DNA of 36,341 nucleotides from Rhodoferax sp. (GTDB lineage: Bacteria > Pseudomonadota > Gammaproteobacteria > Burkholderiales > Burkholderiaceae_C): the NCBI RefSeq assembly GCF_030646845.1, contig NZ_JAUSLE010000023.1, forward strand, positions 1 through 36,341. Direction: 5' to 3'. Made by a program: the position numbers and the translations under genes. Within the stretch, counting starts at the first letter, position 1, and the number at the start of each line of letters is the position of its first letter. The notes beneath the pieces are model-generated. The model had not been told where the DNA came from. It was given only the letters and a program-made list of their open reading frames with translations, and did not search any database. Below are positions 1 to 7,818 of the stretch, one piece after another.

Positions 1-1
1 C

Positions 2-385
2 AGCGCCACGGTGAATGCGACGACCGGGGCGATCAGCTACACCCCGCCCGCCAGCTTTTCCGGCACGGTCTCCTTCACCTATACCGTCAAGGACAACGCC
101 GGCGCCACCTCCAATGCCGCCACCGTCACCGTCACCGTGACAGCGGTTGGGCCAGCTCCCGGTGACCTCAACGGCGACGGGGAAGTGGACAAGGACGACA
201 TCTCGATTCTTCTGGCCAACATCAACCTTTCCACCCACAGCAGTAAATGCGGGACGGCATGCGACCTGAATGGTGACGGAATAATTTCCCTCTTGGACCT
301 GCGGAAACTTCAAATCTATTTGCTCGAGAGAATCGCGCGCCGCCCGATGAACCAAAAATCAATCATGAGGAGACTTAAGCCATGA
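2..385 (+). CDS. Ig/cadherin-like repeat protein with C-terminal dockerin, 3' part only
   Basis: The reading frame is open from base 2, so this is the C-terminal end of a larger protein whose start lies outside the window. The first ~45 residues resemble the last strands of a bacterial Ig/cadherin-like tandem repeat (YTPPASFSGTVSFTYTV, then a Thr/Val-rich run), as in large secreted adhesins. After a short linker come two calcium-loop repeats, DLNGDGEVDKDD (from 164) and DLNGDGIISLLDL (from 263), about 33 residues apart, which is the layout of a type I dockerin. Dockerins bind cohesin domains, and two cohesin-containing proteins are encoded nearby (382-1107 and the secretin at 4979-7267). The TGA stop overlaps the ATG of the next gene, so the two are probably co-translated. 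The dockerin call is firm; the full architecture is unknown. Confidence 0.85.
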   Translation, partial: SATVNATTGAISYTPPASFSGTVSFTYTVKDNAGATSNAATVTVTVTAVGPAPGDLNGDGEVDKDDISILLANINLSTHSSKCGTACDLNGDGIISLLDLRKLQIYLLERIARRPMNQKSIMRRLKP

Positions 386-1107
386 AAAATCTGATCGCCA
401 ATCTTGCTTGTCTTATCTTGCTGCTGGGCGCAGCGCCGGCGCAGGCGATTCTCCTTGCCTTCACGCCCTCATTCCAGACTGTGGCGTCTGGCTCGCTGGC
501 CACCGTCAGCCTGAGCATCGCTGGCCTCGACGGATCGGCCACTGCTCTGGGGGGGTTTGACCTTGATCTCGGCTTTAACCCGGCGATCTTGTCGCTGCGG
601 GGAGTGCGCTTCGGAGATCCAAGTCTGGGCGATCAACTGGATCTGGGAGGATCCAGTGCCCTCATATGCTCGTCAGGCTATGACACATCCCCGTCCTGCC
701 CTGCCGACTTGACCGGCGGCGTGGTCAATCTGCTGGAGCTTTCCCTGGATGCACCGGATGTTCTTAACGCCTTGCAGGCGGACAACTTCGTCTTGGCGAC
801 ATTCTCTTTCAACACCCTGTCGCCGGGCCAGAGCGCCCTGTCCGTGGTTCGCCTGGAGCTGGCCGACGCTTACGGAGACCTGCTGATCGCAGACATACAA
901 CCCGGCGGCATCACCGTGTCCGCCCCAAACGCCATTCCCACGCCATCAAGCTTGGCGCTTTTCGTGATCGGAATGACCATGCTGAGCTTATGCAATCGAA
1001 AACAACTGCGGTTACCGCGCCGCGTGGATCACACCAAGGGGGCAGGGGAGATAATTTTACCGGGGCGAACCTTCCAAGCCACTATCTATGGCCAAGCCTG
1101 TAATTGA
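382..1107 (+). CDS. Secreted cohesin-domain protein with PEP-CTERM-like tail
   Basis: This 241-residue protein starts at an ATG preceded by GAGGAG and overlapping the upstream stop (ATGA). Residues 1-22 form a Sec signal peptide ending in APAQA. Residues ~27-180 look like a cohesin beta-sandwich: an opening strand with VASGSLATVSLSI, the GGFDLDLGFNPAILSL strand pair typical of cohesins, and a late LATFSFNTL strand. Around residues 184-207 there is PTPSSLALFVIG, a hydrophobic stretch and then NRK, which resembles a PEP-CTERM sorting tail with Thr in place of Glu. Unlike typical PEP-CTERM proteins, it continues ~30 residues past the basic cluster. It is probably exported, and the dockerin of the gene just upstream is a natural partner. 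The cohesin call rests on motif and strand pattern; the sorting signal is less sure. Confidence 0.8.
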   Translation: MKNLIANLACLILLLGAAPAQAILLAFTPSFQTVASGSLATVSLSIAGLDGSATALGGFDLDLGFNPAILSLRGVRFGDPSLGDQLDLGGSSALICSSGYDTSPSCPADLTGGVVNLLELSLDAPDVLNALQADNFVLATFSFNTLSPGQSALSVVRLELADAYGDLLIADIQPGGITVSAPNAIPTPSSLALFVIGMTMLSLCNRKQLRLPRRVDHTKGAGEIILPGRTFQATIYGQACN

Positions 1108-1391
1108 AGGGATTTTTTTGCTGTGCAATTGCGGATGGATCCGAACCGCGAGATCGTGCGGGATGGTTTGGAATAGCCGGAACGAAGTTATATCCATTAA
1201 GGCTTGAACCATGCGTTTTCGTGACATCATCAGCCAAGCCTACGCAGCACGCCCCAGCGGAGCAATACGCTGAACACCGTTAATTGGCGGACGCGGGAAT
1301 ACGAAGATGCATATTTCGCTGCGACGTGCTTGCCGTACCGGTTTGACTTCGGCTATCGTTGAAACATTGCCACTCCTGCGCAAGGATCCCT
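1108..1391. other. Intergenic region with no recognised gene
   Basis: This stretch separates the cohesin gene from the membrane kinase gene. I see no convincing coding sequence, RNA gene or strong hairpin. The ribosome binding site of the downstream kinase (AAGGA at 1382-1386) is at its right edge. A promoter for that gene may lie here, but I could not pick one. Confidence 0.4.
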
Positions 1392-2750
1392 ATGTTCAAG
1401 TTGCTACGCTACTATTCGGTGGCAAGCCTCATTGCCATCCTCGCCACAGCCGTTCTGCTGATCTGGTTTTACCGGCAGGTGGCGATTCAGGGCATTGTTC
1501 AATTGGCCGAGCGGAGCAACATGAATCTGGCGCAAATCGCCATGGACCCCATCAAACCGGCACTCCTTGAATTCCTTGGCACGGCAGCAGATCTTCGTCC
1601 GGGCAGCGCCAGCCTCCCGTTGCCGACCGAGCTCGCTGGGTCGATCAAGATCCTGATGCAGGACAGATTCATTGTCAAGATCAAAATCTATAACCGCCAG
1701 GGGGTGGTCGCCTTCTCTACCAAGCCGGCCGAGGTTGGCACCGATCGGAGTGACAACCAGGGCGTCATCGCCGCGATGCACGGCGGCGTGGGTAACGCTC
1801 TGGTTTATCGCGACACCTTCAACAGCTTCGACGGCGTCACTGAAACCGACAACCTGATGCAAACCTATCTACCGGTGCGGGACGGCCCGGCCGATCCGAT
1901 CCAGGGGGTATTCGAACTTTACGCCGACGTGAACAACCTGGTGCATCAAACGGAACGAACCGAATTCATCATCATGGCAGGCGCCATCCTGATTTTGTCG
2001 GCCTTGTATGCTGTGCTGATCGTTATCGTGCGCCGCGCAAACTACATCATCGAACTGCAGCAGCGCACCATACGCGAGCGAACCGAAACCCTTGAAATTC
2101 TGTCCGCACACATGTTAAAAAGTGAGGAATTGCACAAGAAAAAAATTGCCTTCGAGTTGCACGAGGGTTTGGCACAGACCTTGAGCGCCGCCAAGCTGCT
2201 GGTGGAAAACGGTCAGAATCATAGGGTGTGCAATGCGGCTGTGGCTGCCGAATGTGTGGGATCGATCATCCCGGTATTGCAGGAGGCCATCCAGGAGGTC
2301 AGGACAATCGCCACCGACCTGTGGCCGTCCAGCCTGGATGACCTTGGCTTGTTGCCGACCATCAACTGGTTTTGCCGGGAGTTCGAACAGCGGCATCCTG
2401 GCATCCGCGTCGAGAAGCAAATTTCCCTGCAAGAGCGTGACATCCCGACGCCATTGAAAGTCATCCTGTACCGCATCATTGTGTCGGTGCTCGACGACAT
2501 GGCGCAGTACACGAACACGGGGCGGGTCCATCTCGCCCTGTGGCTGGATGACAATGCGCTGGTTCTGCTGATCGATGATACAGCGACCGAGGCGCGCGAC
2601 ACGACGGTAACCGCGCTGACGCACCTCAAGCCGCAACTGCGGGCCGGATTTGACCGGATGGAGGAGCTCGCGACCCTGTCCGGCGGCGCCTTCACTGCTT
2701 CACGTCATTCGGACGGTGGCATGACGCTGCGCGCGGCATGGCACCGCTAG
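1392..2750 (+). CDS. Membrane sensor histidine kinase with degenerate ATPase domain
   Basis: The 452-residue protein is placed at the ATG at 1392 because AAGGA lies 5 nt upstream; an in-frame ATG at 1359 lacks this. Residues ~8-27 and ~193-214 are membrane helices enclosing a ~165-residue periplasmic sensor region. A HisKA_3-type dimerisation domain follows with the H-box FELHEGLAQTLS (His257). The ATPase part aligns over its whole length with the kinase at 13361-14245, but the N-box EATNNIIKHA there is VSVLDDMAQY here, and the G1 box EDNGCGF is DDTATEA. Loss of the Asn and of the G1 glycines predicts poor or no ATP binding. It converges on a NarL-type regulator gene (2829-3485). It may sense signals and act as a partner or phosphatase rather than a kinase. 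HisKA_3 membership is clear; inactivity is inferred. Confidence 0.85.
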   Translation: MFKLLRYYSVASLIAILATAVLLIWFYRQVAIQGIVQLAERSNMNLAQIAMDPIKPALLEFLGTAADLRPGSASLPLPTELAGSIKILMQDRFIVKIKIYNRQGVVAFSTKPAEVGTDRSDNQGVIAAMHGGVGNALVYRDTFNSFDGVTETDNLMQTYLPVRDGPADPIQGVFELYADVNNLVHQTERTEFIIMAGAILILSALYAVLIVIVRRANYIIELQQRTIRERTETLEILSAHMLKSEELHKKKIAFELHEGLAQTLSAAKLLVENGQNHRVCNAAVAAECVGSIIPVLQEAIQEVRTIATDLWPSSLDDLGLLPTINWFCREFEQRHPGIRVEKQISLQERDIPTPLKVILYRIIVSVLDDMAQYTNTGRVHLALWLDDNALVLLIDDTATEARDTTVTALTHLKPQLRAGFDRMEELATLSGGAFTASRHSDGGMTLRAAWHR

Positions 2751-2828
2751 TGCTACCCCGTCAGAAATGGAATGTGCCGGCAGGCGCTGGCTTTCATCGT
2801 CCTGATTGGCAGCAATGGCGACAGCCCG

Positions 2829-3485
2829 TCAGGTGGTCAACAGGCCTTTTCCGATGGCATAGGTGGTGAGCATCGACGCGTTGTGCAAATCGAGTTTCCT
2901 CATCAGGTTGGAACGGTGTTTTTCGACAGTCTTAATGCTCAGACAGAGATAGTCGGATATGTACCTGTTGGGGTGGCCTTCGGCGACGAGTTTCAGAACT
3001 TCTCGCTCGCGGTGGGTCAGCGTGTCCCAGGTGCTGCTGACATCGTCTTCCTTGCCGGTGCTCAAGTAACCATGGATCACTTTGCCGGAGATGTCGGGGC
3101 TCAAATATGTCTTTCCATTGAGGATGCTACGAACCGCCACCCGCAATTCATCGTGCGATGCATCCTTGAGGATGTAGCCGTCGGCACCGGCCCGCAGACT
3201 CTCATGAATGTATTCGTCGGTCTTGTGCATGGTCACCACCAGTACGCGCGTGTCGGGATTGCGCCGCTTGATGTCCCTCATGGCCTCGATGCCATTCATG
3301 CCCGGCATGGAGAGATCCATCAGGACCAGATGTGGCTCGAGCGCTGCGATGGCGCGGATGGCATCGCGTCCATTGCCAGCTTCTCCGACGATCTCCAGGT
3401 CGGGATCCAGCGACAACAAGGCACGCAGCCCTGCTCGAAGCAGAGTGTGGTCCTCAACGAGGAAAATTCGATGTTTCTCACCCAT
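2829..3485 (-). CDS. NarL/FixJ-family response regulator
   Basis: This 218-residue protein has a receiver domain (residues ~5-120) and a LuxR-type helix-turn-helix (~150-215). Receiver residues are all present: acidic pocket E11/D12, phosphoacceptor D57 in LVLMDLSMPG, T85, and K107 in GYILKD. The output domain shows LTHREREVLKLVAEG and the recognition region LSIKTVEKHRSNLMRKL. The ATG is preceded by GGAGGG at good spacing. It follows the last pseudopilin gene by 71 bp on the same strand, so it is probably the distal gene of the secretion operon. Regulators of this class pair with HisKA_3 kinases, and two such kinases flank the operon (1392-2750 and 13361-14245). Its target is probably the secretion locus itself. 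Confidence 0.93.
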   Translation of the reverse strand: MGEKHRIFLVEDHTLLRAGLRALLSLDPDLEIVGEAGNGRDAIRAIAALEPHLVLMDLSMPGMNGIEAMRDIKRRNPDTRVLVVTMHKTDEYIHESLRAGADGYILKDASHDELRVAVRSILNGKTYLSPDISGKVIHGYLSTGKEDDVSSTWDTLTHREREVLKLVAEGHPNRYISDYLCLSIKTVEKHRSNLMRKLDLHNASMLTTYAIGKGLLTT

Positions 3486-3556
3486 GATGACCCTCCATCA
3501 ACTTTTCTGGCATTCCCACGAACCTCCGGTTCCCATATGGGCGATGCCCCCACAAG

Positions 3557-4072
3557 CTAGCCTGGCGCCTGCATGAACACCCAGTCCGAGTATTTCATCA
3601 TGCTCTCAAAATGCCTGTCCGGCAGCCCGAAATTGCTCTTTTTCAGCGGCTCGTCGTTGGACAGGCTATGCACCCCGTAAATCTCCCCGCCCGGTCCGGT
3701 AATCAAGCCCCACTCTGCGTTGCCCGTCATCGGATCCACGTCGATTTTTCGCAGGTAGCGCTGAATTCCTGGATAGCGTGGATCCTGCAGCAACTCTTCC
3801 AGATGCAGGGGCGCGCGCCTGGCTTTACCCGGCGTATGCTTGGCATAGCGGTTGAGGGCAAGCCGAAACTGCTGCCCGATGAAGAGTAGTTGCTGCTCTT
3901 TTTCTCGCTTTTGCAGCGTATGCCAAACCTGCCCAGAAGCAGCGAGGGCAATCCCCATCAGGGCGACAAGTACCAGCACGCCGATATAGGTGAATCCCCG
4001 TTCACGCCGAAAAACAGAGACCCGCTTGGCCGCGGGCAAAGCTGCTGTGTGATTCTGAGGCGAGTGATTCAT
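3557..4072 (-). CDS. Pseudopilin-like protein lacking Glu5
   Basis: The start is set at the ATG at 4072, which has GAGG about 10 nt upstream; longer readings would run into the preceding gene. The 171-residue product has a basic leader (FRRERG, cleavage predicted after Gly26) followed by FTYIGVLVLVALMGIALA, a type IV prepilin helix. Position +5 of the mature protein is Gly instead of the usual Glu. The soluble part contains YPGIQRYLRKIDVDPMTG and GEIYGVHSLS, similar to the C-terminal part of its two pseudopilin neighbours. It is probably a minor pseudopilin of the secretion pseudopilus, cut by a prepilin peptidase encoded elsewhere. The missing Glu5 recalls tip pseudopilins such as GspK, though the size and fold look GspG-like. 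Confidence 0.82.
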   Translation of the reverse strand: MNHSPQNHTAALPAAKRVSVFRRERGFTYIGVLVLVALMGIALAASGQVWHTLQKREKEQQLLFIGQQFRLALNRYAKHTPGKARRAPLHLEELLQDPRYPGIQRYLRKIDVDPMTGNAEWGLITGPGGEIYGVHSLSNDEPLKKSNFGLPDRHFESMMKYSDWVFMQAPG

Positions 4073-4091
4073 GTTGTCAAAAGCCTCGCGG

Positions 4092-4475
4092 CTACCAGTT
4101 TTGATATTCCGTGCCATCCCGCGCGATGCCCTGGGCGCCGCTCTTGACGTCATACACGCCGCCCATTTCGGGCTGGGGCGGCGGTATGCCGACCCAGGTC
4201 GCGTTGCTATCTGTGATCGGGTCAACTGGCATGCTGCGCAAGTATTTGGTGCTGACCAGTTCATCAAGCGCAGCGGGATACTTGCCCTTGTCACCATAAT
4301 ATTTATCCAGGGTGTCTCGCAGCAGGGCGAGGTTCTGCTGCAACACCGCCTCGCGGGATTTTTCCAGGCTGGAAAAGTAGCGCGGCATGGCCATGGTGAG
4401 CAGCGTCGCGATCACCGCCAGCACGACCAGCAGTTCAATCAGGGTGAAGCCGGATTTTTTTCTTTCTGGTGTCAT
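4092..4475 (-). CDS. GspG-like pseudopilin
   Basis: This 127-residue protein has a short basic leader, the prepilin peptidase site G9|F10 and the standard GFTLIELLVVLAVIATLLTMA helix with Glu5. The rest matches the major pseudopilin pattern: LALLRDTLDKYYGDKGKYP, then LVSTKYLRSMPVDPITD and a C-terminal GGVYDVKSG. It lies 15 bp after the preceding pseudopilin and 19 bp before the next, in one operon. It should be an inner-membrane pilin-like subunit assembled into the periplasmic pseudopilus. Which of the four pseudopilins is the major one cannot be decided from sequence alone; gspG at 12687 is the more classical GspG. Confidence 0.88.
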   Translation of the reverse strand: MTPERKKSGFTLIELLVVLAVIATLLTMAMPRYFSSLEKSREAVLQQNLALLRDTLDKYYGDKGKYPAALDELVSTKYLRSMPVDPITDSNATWVGIPPPQPEMGGVYDVKSGAQGIARDGTEYQNW

Positions 4476-4490
4476 GTCCGTCTCGCCTTC

Positions 4491-4982
4491 TTACCATCTC
4501 ACGTAGGGAATGCCATTCAGACCCGTGCCGGACGCCAGCGAATGAACGTCGAATACGTCTTCGCCTTCCTCCGGCGCCTCAGGGCTGCTTACATAGCTGC
4601 GTTTGCCCCAGGTTTCCTCATCCGGTCGTGTCGGGTCGGTAAAAAACGGATCGCGTGGAATGCGCCGCAGAAAGTAAATCCGCTTCTTCCTGTCCGGGCT
4701 GCTCGCATCGGGTACCCCGTCAATCAGCACCTGCAGGGACCTGGGATAGCCGGACTCCTGCATAGCGCTTGAAATCCGGCCTTCTTCGACGGCCTGCTTG
4801 TGGGCGTCCAGGGCAGTTCGCATCTCCCTCAACGCCAGACGCAGTTCGTGCTCCTTGCTGCGTTTCACGGTCACTTCTGCCAGAGGCAAGGTGACCGATG
4901 CCAGCAGACTGACAATCGCCACCGTCACCATCATCTCGATCAGGGTGAAGCCAGACCACTTCGAGGCGAAGTGTGCACTCAT
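4491..4982 (-). CDS. Pseudopilin (type II secretion, GspG/H-like)
   Basis: The 163-residue product begins at an ATG overlapping the secretin stop (ATGA), which implies translational coupling. The prepilin signal is WSG11|FTLIEMMVTVAIVSLLASVTLP with Glu5 intact. A long amphipathic helix (KRSKEHELRLALREMRTALDAH) follows, then a loop-rich C-terminal half with RRIPRDPFFTDP and EDVFDVHSLASGTGLNG. It is larger than the GspG-like neighbour and has an acidic insert (SSPEAPEEGED), so it is probably a minor pseudopilin. It belongs to the same transcription unit as the secretin and the two downstream pseudopilins. Assignment to a specific Gsp letter is not justified. Confidence 0.87.
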   Translation of the reverse strand: MSAHFASKWSGFTLIEMMVTVAIVSLLASVTLPLAEVTVKRSKEHELRLALREMRTALDAHKQAVEEGRISSAMQESGYPRSLQVLIDGVPDASSPDRKKRIYFLRRIPRDPFFTDPTRPDEETWGKRSYVSSPEAPEEGEDVFDVHSLASGTGLNGIPYVRW

Positions 4983-7267
4983 GGCATCACCTTGATGACA
5001 TGAGGATCAGGCGTGGTCGCCGTCAGCGCCTCGCCGCCCGGTCCGCTGGGTGCCAAACGGCCCACGACGATCTGCGAACGGGGATTGGCCGTGATAGCCT
5101 CAAATACCAGGGTGACCAGACTGCCCGTCCCGCTCGCTCCACCCGCCCCTCCGCTCGAGATATCCAGTTGGATCTGGCCACTCGCCTGATTGATGGTTTT
5201 GGTCAAGACGGATTGCATGTTGTCCTGTTGGAGGAAACCGCCTTCCACCACATCGACCGCCTTGAACACGTCGGGGTCGAAACCCACCAGCAGATCAAGA
5301 CGGTTCATCGACTGCACAGAGTTGACGTTCAGCGTCAGGTTGACCGTTTCACCCGGTTTCACCTGCGCGGGGCCTTGCCAGGACAGCGTAACGGGGTTGA
5401 CCGTCGCGGCGACCGGCGGGCCGGGCGGGACATCCCGGCGCGGCGCGACCGTCGGGCGCGGACGCGCCAGGGGCGTTGCAGATGCGCTGCTGGTGACGGC
5501 CACGCTACCCAAGGATTTGATGTTAAGCGTGCCGCTGCGCAGGCTGGACTCGGTGCCTGCCCAATACTCCACTTCGCTGAAGTCGGGCAGGCGCGCGCTC
5601 CCCACGATACGGGGGGTGATGGACAGTACGATTTCGGTTTTCGTGCCGCCGTCCTTGTGACTCGAGAACAGCCGGCCGATCACTGGCAGCTGGCCGAGGC
5701 CGGGCACCTTGCTGGCGATCTTGCGATCCTCGTCGCTGATCAGGCCTGCCAGAATTTGCGTTTCACCGTCTTTCAGGCGCAGCACCGTGCTGGCGTTGCG
5801 CGTGCCAACTTCATAAGCAAGCGTGCCGGATTGCGAGTTGGGCACTTCCTTGATGATGGAACTGACATCCAGCCCCACCTTGATCACGACTTCATTGTCT
5901 CGATGGATGTCGGGTTCCACTTCCAGCTTCAGGCCGACGTCCAGGTACTGCACGCTTCCGGTGATGACTGGAGTGCCGGTCGAGACCGGCGTCACCGCAT
6001 TGGTGATCACCGGCACCCGGCTGCCAATCATTATTTTTGCCTTCTCGCGGTTACGCACCCGGATGCGCGGGCTAGCAAGGACGTTGGTGTCGCCATCTTC
6101 CAGTTTGAGGTTGAGCGTGGCGCTCAACGGGCTTGCCAGCAACTCGTTGCTGCCCAATCCCCGCAGCTGCCCCAGGGTGGTAGCGCTCGCCGGCGTGCTC
6201 AGGGTAAAGCTGCTGGGCCACTTGATTCCCAACTCGCTCAGACGCGAGGTGCTCACTTCCAGCACTTCCACTTCCAGCATGACTTCGGGCTCCGCGATGT
6301 CCTGATCAGCGACCATTTTTTCCGCCAGGCGGATCGCATCGGGGGTGTCGCGCATCATGATGGAGTTGGTCTTCTCGTGGATGAAAATATCCTTGGTTTT
6401 CAGCAGCGTCTTGATCATGGTCAGCATCTGCTTGGGATCGGCATTGGTCAGATGAAAGCTCCTGATTTTCAAGTCCTGGTAGTCCTTGAGTTTGGCTGCG
6501 GTGCCGGGATAGATGAACACCGTGTTGTCGCTGATGACCTTCTTTTCCAGCTGGTTTTGCAGCAGGATCAGGTTGATGGTGTCTTCCACGGACACGTCCT
6601 TGACGAAAATCGAGGTTTTCAGATCAGGCTTGACGTCCCGGTCCAGCAGCACGTTGATCCCACTGGTGCGCGACAGCGCCTCGAACACCATCTTAAGATT
6701 GGCGTCACGGAATTGCAGGGTGACCGGCTTGGTGAACTTCGCCTTGAGCGAGGGCTCAGTCAGCGCTTCCTTGGCCACCTGCTCGTCGATTTTTTGCTGC
6801 AATAGCAGAGCTTTCCCGTTCTTTGGATTTCCCAGCAAGACCGGTTTGAGGGCGGCCCGCGCGGCGTCGGTATCTCGCTGTTTGAGCAGGGCTTCCGCGC
6901 GTTGCAGCGCTGCGTCGTGACGGCCGTCCATTTGCAGCATTTCGAGGCCGAGCACAGCCCGGCTGTTGGCCGGATCGATGCCCAGAATGCGCTCAAACAT
7001 GGCCTGCGCAGCCGCTTGTCGACCGGACGCCCGTTCGCTGTTGGCCGTTGCCAGCATGCGAGTCACCGTCTGCTCGCGGCTGCGCAGCAGATCCGCACGA
7101 TAAGACAGGTTGTCAGGGGCGGCACGGCTGGCTTCGGTCAGCTTGTTCAAGCTTTCCTCGGCGCGCCCTTCGGCCAGCAGCGCCAGTCCATCCTCATGCA
7201 GCTGATGGCCGGCGCATCCCGTTAGAAAGGCCGCCAGCAGCGCGAACCGCATGACGATGGCGCCCAT
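4979..7267 (-). CDS. gspD: GspD-like secretin lipoprotein with C-terminal cohesin domain
   Basis: The start at 7267 gives a clean lipoprotein signal peptide (MRFALLAAFLTG|C18) and has GAGGTGAA upstream. An alternative start at 7294 overlaps the previous stop and adds 9 residues. The 762-residue protein has TPR-like helices (~20-165), an STN/N0-like domain (~180-255), an N1-like domain (~268-325), and the secretin beta-barrel domain (~328-555) with VLASPRIRVRNREKA and VPGLGQLPVIGRLFSS. A Pro/Ser-rich linker leads to residues ~625-762, which have the cohesin pattern: VKPGETVNLTLNV, RLDLLVGFDPDVFKAV and GSLVTLVFEAI. Secretins form the outer-membrane channel; family structures place both ends in the periplasm, so the cohesin could capture dockerin-tagged substrates there. 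The secretin call is certain and the cohesin call strong; the docking role is inferred. Confidence 0.93.
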   Translation of the reverse strand: MGAIVMRFALLAAFLTGCAGHQLHEDGLALLAEGRAEESLNKLTEASRAAPDNLSYRADLLRSREQTVTRMLATANSERASGRQAAAQAMFERILGIDPANSRAVLGLEMLQMDGRHDAALQRAEALLKQRDTDAARAALKPVLLGNPKNGKALLLQQKIDEQVAKEALTEPSLKAKFTKPVTLQFRDANLKMVFEALSRTSGINVLLDRDVKPDLKTSIFVKDVSVEDTINLILLQNQLEKKVISDNTVFIYPGTAAKLKDYQDLKIRSFHLTNADPKQMLTMIKTLLKTKDIFIHEKTNSIMMRDTPDAIRLAEKMVADQDIAEPEVMLEVEVLEVSTSRLSELGIKWPSSFTLSTPASATTLGQLRGLGSNELLASPLSATLNLKLEDGDTNVLASPRIRVRNREKAKIMIGSRVPVITNAVTPVSTGTPVITGSVQYLDVGLKLEVEPDIHRDNEVVIKVGLDVSSIIKEVPNSQSGTLAYEVGTRNASTVLRLKDGETQILAGLISDEDRKIASKVPGLGQLPVIGRLFSSHKDGGTKTEIVLSITPRIVGSARLPDFSEVEYWAGTESSLRSGTLNIKSLGSVAVTSSASATPLARPRPTVAPRRDVPPGPPVAATVNPVTLSWQGPAQVKPGETVNLTLNVNSVQSMNRLDLLVGFDPDVFKAVDVVEGGFLQQDNMQSVLTKTINQASGQIQLDISSGGAGGASGTGSLVTLVFEAITANPRSQIVVGRLAPSGPGGEALTATTPDPHVIKVMP

Positions 7268-7290
7268 GAACTTCACCTCGGCAGCATTCA

Positions 7291-7818
7291 TCATGTTCCC
7301 CCTGCACTGATGGTTTGCTTGATATCCAACGGCAGGTAGGTCAATTCCAGCTGCCCGCCGCCCAGACGCTCCACGCGGTAGGTGTTGTCAATCACGTCCC
7401 CCTCGGCGACGGTGTAAATCCGGTCTCCCTTGACCAGCAAAATGATCCGCATCCCGCCTTCTTCATAACGCCCCATGAAACTGAACGGCATCGGCGGGGC
7501 AGCGGGGGGCGGCGGGGGCAGGGGCTTGGACAGCGGCTTGGGCGGCGGCGGGGGCGGCGGCACATGCCAGGTCATCGCCCCGAACGCATTGCTGGCCACC
7601 TTGTCGGCGTCCGCGGGTGCATCCGGCCGCTGCAGGCGTTCCAGATCAATGCCTGGCTGTGGATGCACCGGCTCTCTGGACACGGCTGGCATGCGCGTTA
7701 TCGGCGGCAGCACCGGTTTGTCGCCGGGCTTCTCGCCCTTTCCGGAAGCGCCTGACAGGACGATCGTCACGGCCAGCACACCGAACAGGGCGATCTGTCG
7801 CCACGGCCGCGCGCTCAT
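7291..7818 (-). CDS. PilP/GspC-like periplasmic connector with Pro-rich linker
   Basis: The start is the ATG at 7818, overlapping the stop of the PilO-like gene (ATGA). The 175-residue protein has one N-terminal membrane helix (ALFGVLAVTIVLSG), then a disordered linker with two polyproline runs (PPPPPPPKP and PPPPPAAPP). A small C-terminal domain follows: FMGRYEEGGMRIILLVKGDRIYTVAEGDVIDNTYRV. That last part resembles the HR/PilP beta domain (a GDV-I-YRV pattern) that links the inner-membrane platform to the secretin. The neighbouring secretin gene directly downstream fits this. In some related clusters this gene carries a 'translation initiation factor' label, an artefact of the proline-rich composition. 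Similarity is by pattern and position only. Confidence 0.75.
   Translation of the reverse strand: MSARPWRQIALFGVLAVTIVLSGASGKGEKPGDKPVLPPITRMPAVSREPVHPQPGIDLERLQRPDAPADADKVASNAFGAMTWHVPPPPPPPKPLSKPLPPPPPAAPPMPFSFMGRYEEGGMRIILLVKGDRIYTVAEGDVIDNTYRVERLGGGQLELTYLPLDIKQTISAGGT

Noticed and set aside
4973..6805. Long open frame of 610 codons on the plus strand
   Set aside because: It is antisense to the secretin gene. Its product is low-complexity (His/Arg/Asp-rich), matches no family, and the opposite strand has clear domains.
7495..7565. GC-rich repeats that could be taken for a tandem array
   Set aside because: They simply encode the polyproline linker of the PilP/GspC-like protein and have no regular period.
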